From the NCBI GenBank assembly GCA_034436555.1, contig DAOTUU010000023.1, forward strand, positions 10,285 through 74,284: a DNA stretch of 64,000 bases. The letters are read 5' to 3'. Position numbers and translations under genes: made by a program. The notes below the pieces were generated by a model. The model did not search any database. It was not told the DNA's origin and was given only the letters and a program-made list of their open reading frames with translations. Of this stretch, positions 59,024 through 64,000 are shown piece after piece. Position 1 is the first letter of the stretch. Each line of letters begins with the position of its first letter. This stretch comes from JAFMJV01 sp034436555 (lineage in GTDB: Bacteria; Chloroflexota; Limnocylindria; Limnocylindrales; CSP1-4).

Positions 59024-59914
59024 ATGCTCGTCCTCGATCCCCCTCGCGTGCGCGTGCCGGTGACCGGCGGCGTCACCCTCTCCGCGATCGCCCATGGGGC
59101 GTCTCCCGACGTCTCGCGGCAGCCGGTCTCGTTCCTGCTCGTCCACGGACTCGCCTCCAACGCGCGGCTGTGGGACGGGGTCGCGACGGCCCTGGCCGGT
59201 GCGGGACACACGAGCATCGCCATCGACCAGCGGGGCCACGGCCTGTCGGACCGGCCCGACACCGGCTACGACTTCGACACGCTCACGGAGGACCTGTGCG
59301 CCGCCATCGAGGGCCTGGGCCTCGACCGACCGGTCGTGGCCGGGCAGTCGTGGGGCGGCAACGTGGTGCTGGAGCTGGCGGCCCGTCATCCCGACCGGGT
59401 GCGGGGCGTGGTGGCGGTGGACGGCGGCACCATCGAGCTGTCGCGCGACTTCCCGGACTGGGAAGCCTGTGCGGAGGCGCTGGCACCGCCGGCGCTCGTC
59501 GGCACGCCCCTGGAGCAGGTCGAGGGCTGGATGCGCTCGGCGCACCCTGACTGGCCGGAGGTCGGCATCGCGGGGGCGCTCGCCAACTTCGAGGTGCGCG
59601 CCGACGGCACCGTCGCGCCGTGGCTCACGCGCGACCGCCACATGGCGATCCTCCGGGAGCTGTGGGCGCATCGTCCGTCCGACCGGTACGCCGCGATCCG
59701 CGCGCCGGTGCTGCTGACCCCGGCGGAGGGTCCCGCGGACGCCCAGGTGCGCGTCGCCTCGCGCCGGCAGGGCATCGAGGACGCGCTGCGGATGCTGCCC
59801 GATGGCAGGGTGCGCTGGTTCCGTCCCGCCGACCACGACATCCACGCCCAGCGCCCGGCCGAGCTCGCGCAGGTGTTGATCGACGCCATCCGCGACGGGT
59901 TCCTGGGGCCCTGA
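59024..59914 (+). CDS. Alpha/beta hydrolase
   Basis: 296 residues. Oxyanion motif LLVHGLASNARLWD, nucleophile GQSWGGN (Ser about 109), late Asp/His in TPAEGPADA and FRPADHDIHAQRP. Of the haloperoxidase/ester hydrolase type; substrate unknown. Ten bases before the next gene, so probably co-transcribed with it. Confidence 0.8.
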   Translation: MLVLDPPRVRVPVTGGVTLSAIAHGASPDVSRQPVSFLLVHGLASNARLWDGVATALAGAGHTSIAIDQRGHGLSDRPDTGYDFDTLTEDLCAAIEGLGLDRPVVAGQSWGGNVVLELAARHPDRVRGVVAVDGGTIELSRDFPDWEACAEALAPPALVGTPLEQVEGWMRSAHPDWPEVGIAGALANFEVRADGTVAPWLTRDRHMAILRELWAHRPSDRYAAIRAPVLLTPAEGPADAQVRVASRRQGIEDALRMLPDGRVRWFRPADHDIHAQRPAELAQVLIDAIRDGFLGP

Positions 59915-59924
59915 CCACCGACCC

Positions 59925-61214
59925 GTGACGCACACGTCCGCGCATCCGCCCCGCCTGCTCGCGATCATGGGCTCGGGCGAGACCGCGCCGACGATGGCCA
60001 AGGTGCATCGGCTGCTGCTCGGCCGGTCGGGCCGGCCGCCGGTCCCGGCGGTGATGCTGGACACCCCGTATGGCTTCCAGGAGAACGCCGACGAGATCAC
60101 CGTCCGCGCCCTGGACTTCTTCCGGGAGAACGTGGGCTGGCCCATGACGCTGGCCACGTTCCGCTCCGCGGATGTGGATCCGCTCACGCGGGCCACCACG
60201 CTGGCGCGCGTCCAGGACGCCCACTACGTGTTCGCCGGACCCGGCTCGCCCTCCTATGCCCTGCGCCAGTGGCGCGGTTCGGGCATCGAGGACCTGGTGT
60301 CGGACAAGCTCCAGCGGGGCGGCGTGGTCACGTTCGCGTCCGCCGCCGCGCTCACGCTCGGCGCGTTCACGGTGCCGGTCTACGAGATCTACAAGGTGGG
60401 CGAGCCGCCGACCTGGCTGCCCGGCCTGGACATCCTGGGCCCGCTGGGGCTGCCGGTCGCCGTCATCCCCCACTACGACAACGCGGAGGGCGGCTCCCAC
60501 GACACCCGGTTCTGCTACCTGGGCGAGCGACGACTGGCACAGCTGGAGGCGCAGCTGCCACCGGATCGGTTCGTGCTGGGGGTGGACTCCCACACCGCGC
60601 TGCTCCTGGATTTCGTCGCGGACACCGCGAGCGTGCTGGGGCTGGGAGGGGTGACCGTCCGGGTGCGCGGTCGGTCGGAGGTGTTCCCGCCCGGGTCGGT
60701 CGTGCCCATCGGTGCCCTCGCGGCGGCGGCCTCGCGACTGCGCGCGGCGACGGTCGCGGACGACGACGGCATCGCCCATCCCGGCGCCGCTCGCGCGACG
60801 GAGCATCCCGCCACGGCGCCGCGCAGCCGCAGCCCGCTGCTCGACGCCGTGCAGGCGCTGTCGGTGCTGTTCGACGCCGCGGCCGACGCGGGTGACACCC
60901 AGGGCGCGACGCGGGCGGTCCTGGCCATGGAGAATGAGCTCGTGGCGTGGTCCCGGGACACGGCGGGCACCGATGAGATCGACCGCGCCCGGGCGACCCT
61001 CCAGGCGCTCGTGGTTCGTCTCGGCGAGCTGTCCGTCGGCGGCGCGGCTCCGGCCGCCGTCCCCGACGCGATCGTGGCACTCCTCGTGGAGGTGCGTTCG
61101 GCGGCCCGGGCGGGGAGGGACTGGGCACTCGGCGACCGGATCCGCGATGCGCTCGCGGACGCGGGCATCACGCTGCGGGACGGTCCAGATGGCACGACCT
61201 GGGTCCGGGAGTAG
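59925..61214 (+). CDS. Peptidase-S51-like protein fused to a CysRS-like C-terminal domain
   Basis: 429 residues from GTG 59925. Residues about 8-260 resemble the peptidase S51/type 1 glutamine-amidotransferase-like fold (LLAIMGSGETAPTMAKVHR, VFAGPGSPSYALRQW, HYDNAEGGSHDTRFCYLGE). The nucleophile turn reads FASAAALTLGA rather than GTSAGA, so the usual serine protease action is uncertain. Residues about 300-429 resemble the C-terminal helical region of cysteinyl-tRNA synthetase, ending RDWALGDRIRDALADAGI and DGPDGTTWV. No synthetase catalytic part is present. Function unknown; tRNA binding through the tail is a testable guess. Confidence 0.7.
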   Translation: MTHTSAHPPRLLAIMGSGETAPTMAKVHRLLLGRSGRPPVPAVMLDTPYGFQENADEITVRALDFFRENVGWPMTLATFRSADVDPLTRATTLARVQDAHYVFAGPGSPSYALRQWRGSGIEDLVSDKLQRGGVVTFASAAALTLGAFTVPVYEIYKVGEPPTWLPGLDILGPLGLPVAVIPHYDNAEGGSHDTRFCYLGERRLAQLEAQLPPDRFVLGVDSHTALLLDFVADTASVLGLGGVTVRVRGRSEVFPPGSVVPIGALAAAASRLRAATVADDDGIAHPGAARATEHPATAPRSRSPLLDAVQALSVLFDAAADAGDTQGATRAVLAMENELVAWSRDTAGTDEIDRARATLQALVVRLGELSVGGAAPAAVPDAIVALLVEVRSAARAGRDWALGDRIRDALADAGITLRDGPDGTTWVRE

Positions 61215-61264
61215 CGCTCGATCCCCCGGTCCCCGCCGTGCCCCGGACCTGGTGAGCGCGCACG

Positions 61265-63097
61265 TCAGTGGCTGTGGCGCGGCACCCCGTCCGGCCCGTG
61301 GGCGATGTCCTGGTACCTCACCGCGGGCTTCAGCACCATGCCCCTGTCCAGCTGGTCCACGATGCCCCGCTGGATCTCCTGCCAGGGGGTCTGGGACCGG
61401 GGGACATAGGGCAGGCCCGGTCCCGCCAGGAGCGCCTCCAGCTCCCTGCGCCGCGCGGCGAGCTCCTCGTCGGGGATGAGGATGTCCGCGGTCCGCCTCC
61501 GCAGGTCGATGCGCACCCGGTCCCCCGTGCGCAGCAGCGCCAGCCCGCCGCCCGCGGCCGCCTCCGGCGAGGCGTTGAGGATCGAGGGCGACCCCGACGT
61601 CCCCGACTGCCGCCCGTCGCCGATGCACGGCAGCTCGCCCACGCCCTGCACGATGAGCGCGTCCGGCGGCAGCATGTTGACCACCTCCGGAGCGCCCGGG
61701 TAGCCCAGCGGTCCTGCGCCCCGGATGACCAGCAGCGTCCGCGCGTCGATGGCCAGCGACGGGTCGTTGATGCGCGCGTGGTAGTCCTCGCGCCCGTCGA
61801 ACACGACGGCAGGTCCCTCGAAGGCGTCCGGGTCGTCCGGGTCGGACAGGTAGCGCGCCCGGAACGCGTCGGAGATCACGGAGGTCTTCATGATCGCCGA
61901 GTCGAACAGGTTGCCCTTCAGGTTCAGGAACCCGGCGTCCTCGAGCATGGGTTCCGCCACGCTGCGCACGACCTCGCGATCCTCCGTGAAGCGTCCCTCG
62001 CAGTTCTCGCCGATGGTGCGCCCGTTGACGGTCAGCGCGTCCGGATGCGGCAGCAGTCCCGCCTCCAGCAGCTCCGCGACCACCGCGGGCACGCCCCCCG
62101 CCCGGAACCAGTCCTCGCCCAGGAACCGGCCGGCGGGCTGGAGGTCCACCAGCAGCGGGATGTGATGGCCGACGCGCTCCCAGTCGTCGTTGTCCAGGGG
62201 CACGCCCATGTGGGCCGCGATCGCGTTGTAGTGGATGGGTGCGTTGGTGGACCCGCCGATGGCGGAGCACACGGCGATCGCGTTCTCGAAGGCCGCCCGG
62301 GTCATGATCGCGGATGGCCGCAGGTCGTCGAGGACCAGCTCCACGATGCGCCTGCCCGCGAGGTATGACTGGACGCCGCGCTCCTTGTGGACGGCGGGGG
62401 CGATCGCCGATCCGGGCAGCATCATGCCGATCGCCTCCGCGAGCGCGTTCATCGTGGTCGCGGTGCCCATCGTGTTGCAGAACCCGGCAGAGGGTGCGGC
62501 TGACGCGATCAGGTCGGCGTACTCGCCCCAGTCGATCTTCCCCGCGGCCTTCAGCCGCTTGGCGTGCCACTTGATGGTGCCCGCGCCGGTCCGCTCGCCC
62601 CGGAACCAGCCGTTGAGCATGGGCCCCACCGACAGCGCGATGGCCGGGATGTTGACCGTCGCGGCCGCCATCAGCTGCGACGGCGTGGTCTTGTCGCAGC
62701 CGGTCATCAGCACCACCCCGTCGATGGGGTAGCCGTGGAGCGTCTCCACCAGGCCCAGGTAGGCCAGGTTCCGGTCCAGCATCGCGGTCGGGCGCCTGCC
62801 CGTCTCCTGGATGGGGTGGGTGGGGAACTCGAAGGCGATGCCGCCCGCCTCCCGGATGCCCTCCCGCACGCGCCTGGCGTTCTCCAGGTGGGAGCGGTTG
62901 CAGGGCGACAGGTCCGAGCCCGACTGGGCGATGCCGATGATGGGCCTGCCCGACTGGAGCTCCTCGCGCGTGAGCCCCCAGTTGAGGTAGCGCTCGATGT
63001 ACAGCGCGGTCATGTCCGGGTCGTCGGGGTCGGCCCACCAGCGCTGGGAGCGGAGCAGCGGGCGTGCTGGGCGTCCGTCAGCCGGGTCGTGTGCCAT
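61265..63097 (-). CDS. IlvD/Edd-family dehydratase
   Basis: 610 residues. Iron-sulfur cysteines are seen in SGSDLSPCN, LMTGCDKTTP and SAGFCNTMG, with the metal-binding Lys beside the second; GDGRQSGTSGSP and the C-terminal domain are typical. Length and sequence favour the sugar-acid (arabonate/xylonate/gluconate) dehydratase group over the branched-chain one, but this is not certain. It forms a 2-keto-3-deoxy acid. A relic of an SMP-30 lactonase gene lies upstream on the same strand, consistent with a former sugar-acid locus. Confidence 0.85.
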   Translation of the reverse strand: MAHDPADGRPARPLLRSQRWWADPDDPDMTALYIERYLNWGLTREELQSGRPIIGIAQSGSDLSPCNRSHLENARRVREGIREAGGIAFEFPTHPIQETGRRPTAMLDRNLAYLGLVETLHGYPIDGVVLMTGCDKTTPSQLMAAATVNIPAIALSVGPMLNGWFRGERTGAGTIKWHAKRLKAAGKIDWGEYADLIASAAPSAGFCNTMGTATTMNALAEAIGMMLPGSAIAPAVHKERGVQSYLAGRRIVELVLDDLRPSAIMTRAAFENAIAVCSAIGGSTNAPIHYNAIAAHMGVPLDNDDWERVGHHIPLLVDLQPAGRFLGEDWFRAGGVPAVVAELLEAGLLPHPDALTVNGRTIGENCEGRFTEDREVVRSVAEPMLEDAGFLNLKGNLFDSAIMKTSVISDAFRARYLSDPDDPDAFEGPAVVFDGREDYHARINDPSLAIDARTLLVIRGAGPLGYPGAPEVVNMLPPDALIVQGVGELPCIGDGRQSGTSGSPSILNASPEAAAGGGLALLRTGDRVRIDLRRRTADILIPDEELAARRRELEALLAGPGLPYVPRSQTPWQEIQRGIVDQLDRGMVLKPAVRYQDIAHGPDGVPRHSH

Positions 63098-63274
63098 CGT
63101 CGGATCGGTCCTCGGGGGGGCTCGTGCGGCCGGGTCGGGGCTGTCGCGTCTCAGGCTAGCGCGTCCGATGGCGATGCGAGCGTCCAACCCGACACCGTGC
63201 ATCGACCCGCCGTCGCCGTGTGCCGGACGTGCCACGGGATGCGGAGCGCATGCGCCCGGCGCCACGACAGGTGT

Positions 63275-63354
63275 CGGTCGTCCACGACAGGTGTGATTCC
63301 GCCACGTGGCGTGACGGTCGTCCACGCCAGGTGTGATTCCGCCACGCGGCGTGG
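63275..63354. repeat. 40-base tandem repeat, two copies
   Basis: Copies at 63275-63314 and 63315-63354 begin CGGTCGTCCACG and contain AGGTGTGATTCCGCCACG; three mismatches. A shorter related piece (CCACGACAGGTGT) precedes at 63262. Confidence 0.85.
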
Positions 63355-63429
63355 AACCGTGGCCCGGTCGATCGGCGGCCGCCCGACGCCACGGCGCCAG
63401 CGTGGAGCGACAACCCGGCGAGGGTGGTC

Positions 63430-63653
63430 TCCAGACGCCACAGCCTGCCGCCGGTCTGCGTCGCAGCCCATCCGTCCAGGGGTGGGCATCGCGGACCCAG
63501 CTGCGCCACGACCTCCCGGCCGCTGTCGGCCGTCGCGCGCAGCACCCGCTTCGTGTGCGGCTCGACCCACGCCAGGCGGCCGGTCGCATCGACCGCGAGG
63601 CCGTTCGGGAACATGTCGTCCGGTGCGTGCACCACGTCGGTGCCCGATGCCAT
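63430..63653 (-). pseudogene. Fragment of an SMP-30/gluconolactonase-like propeller gene
   Basis: A minus-strand frame shows FPNGLAVDATGRLAWVEPHT and KRVLRATADSGREVV, typical of SMP-30/NHL propellers (the PNG motif carries a metal-binding Asn). Only about 65 residues remain; both flanks of the gene are missing and the frame runs into repeats. No ribosome binding site. Probably a relic. Limits approximate. Confidence 0.45.
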
Positions 63654-63676
63654 CTGCCGACAGATCGCGCCATGGA

Positions 63677-63760
63677 CATCTCGCGGACGCGTTCGCCACC
63701 GGTCGGATCACCGTCCGGGAGGCGCTGCGGGTCGTGGAAACGATGCCATGCAGGTGGCAT
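63677..63760 (+). pseudogene. Fragment of a GntR-type helix-turn-helix
   Basis: HLADAFATGRITVREALRVV in one plus-strand frame matches the recognition-helix region of GntR proteins, and aligns with ELATAFDTSRIPVREALRVL of the intact gene at 18241. Only about 25 residues survive before a stop. A relic of a lost regulator. Confidence 0.5.
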
Positions 63761-63846
63761 TCCAAGCGCGCTCGATGACCCCGTTCGCGAGCCATCGGCG
63801 TTCCCGGGATAGCTGCGACGTGCGTGATCGGACGGCGCGGGGTCAC

Positions 63847-63876
63847 TTGACAGCCCCTTGGACGATGCGCTATAAC
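63847..63876 (+). promoter_or_regulatory. Strong sigma-70-type promoter for the right-edge gene
   Basis: TTGACA (63847-63852), 18 bases, TATAAC (63871-63876). The best consensus promoter seen in the window, about 100 bases before ATG 63978. Confidence 0.75.
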
Positions 63877-63891
63877 ACCGTCCGAGCGTCA

Positions 63892-63905
63892 TGGAAACCT
63901 TTCCA
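63892..63905 (+). promoter_or_regulatory. Perfect palindrome TGGAAA-CC-TTTCCA, operator candidate
   Basis: Fourteen-base exact inverted repeat beginning about ten bases after the predicted transcription start. Arms resemble LacI/GalR-family operators with a central CC instead of CG. A repressor here would block elongation. Confidence 0.6.
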
Positions 63906-63977
63906 AAGACGCGGCCGGGATGCCGTTGTGGCGGCACTCCTCGGCGTGGGTTCTCGGGAATCTGAAGGAGGGTACAG

Positions 63978-64000
63978 ATGGCCACAGTGCGCTCGACGAC
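63978..64000 (+). CDS. Start of an unknown gene, cut by the window edge
   Basis: ATG 63978 follows GAAGGAGGG by five bases; only MATVRST can be read. The regulated promoter upstream suggests an inducible gene such as a transporter binding protein, but the product cannot be named. Confidence 0.6.

Larger units (their letters stand above)
63098..63977. other. 880-base region of relics, repeats and a promoter
   Basis: No complete gene. It holds a 40-base repeat, fragments of two genes (63430-63653 minus, 63677-63760 plus) and a promoter plus operator for the right-edge gene. Looks like a site of gene decay. Confidence 0.6.

Noticed and set aside
59925..61214. Cyanophycinase
   Set aside because: The S51-type nucleophile motif is changed to FASAAAL and no cyanophycin synthetase is nearby; only a fold-level call is justified.

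Overview
This 64 kb window is bacterial chromosome of very high GC. Genes are dense, many start at GTG, and many neighbours overlap by 1-4 bases. Secreted proteins carry Ala/Ser/Pro-rich stretches after the signal peptide. No rRNA, tRNA, phage or insertion sequence is visible. The mix of NMT1-type transporters, luciferase-like (LLM) flavin oxidoreductases, RidA proteins and hydantoinases, together with the codon style, suggests a soil or freshwater oligotroph, perhaps Chloroflexota of the Limnocylindria kind. That placement is inference; no marker gene is present.

Layout. 1-1000: the end of an unknown gene, then an intact FitA-like antitoxin followed by a toxin gene broken by frameshifts. 1-5.4 kb: an NHL propeller, a copper-handling trio (thioredoxin-like, PCuAC, SCO) and a dual-specificity phosphatase. 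5.4-18.9 kb: a scavenging region with a RidA-cupin fusion, two LLM oxidoreductases, a cyclase-family hydrolase, one NMT1-type ABC transporter split over both strands, a deaminase-like amidohydrolase, RidA, an MFS exporter, a C-C hydrolase-like alpha/beta enzyme and a GntR regulator. 19-22 kb: an enolase-superfamily dehydratase and an LVIVD propeller. 22-30.2 kb (minus strand): a kynurenine/3-hydroxyanthranilate to 2-aminomuconate meta-cleavage operon. 30.3-37.4 kb: a LacI regulator beside a Fe3+/polyamine-type ABC transporter and an MFS gene. Four copies of a GCAA-N4-TTGC-type palindrome suggest that LacI controls both the operon and the transporter. 37.8-46.5 kb: a second scavenging block (MFS, DUF2269-like, metallo-hydrolase, amidohydrolase, complete NMT1-type ABC transporter, RidA). 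46.8-56.7 kb (plus strand): a tightly coupled operon of hydantoinase A/B-type subunits, two TPP-dependent E1 alpha/beta pairs without E2 or E3, a zinc-type dehydrogenase and a sulfurtransferase. 56.7-61.2 kb: a VapBC pair, a metallo-beta-lactamase/rhodanese fusion, an alpha/beta hydrolase and a peptidase-S51-like protein fused to a CysRS-like C-terminus. 61.3-64 kb: an IlvD/Edd dehydratase, relics of an SMP-30 gene and a GntR gene, and a strong promoter with a perfect palindrome driving a gene cut by the window edge.

Taken together the window reads as an island for scavenging nitrogen heterocycles and aromatic amino-acid breakdown products: ABC importers bring substrates in, amidohydrolases and LLM oxygenases deaminate and open rings, RidA proteins deal with enamine or imine intermediates, and dioxygenase, hydratase and dehydrogenase enzymes feed central metabolism. 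The last link, specific substrates, is inferred from family membership and gene order only.
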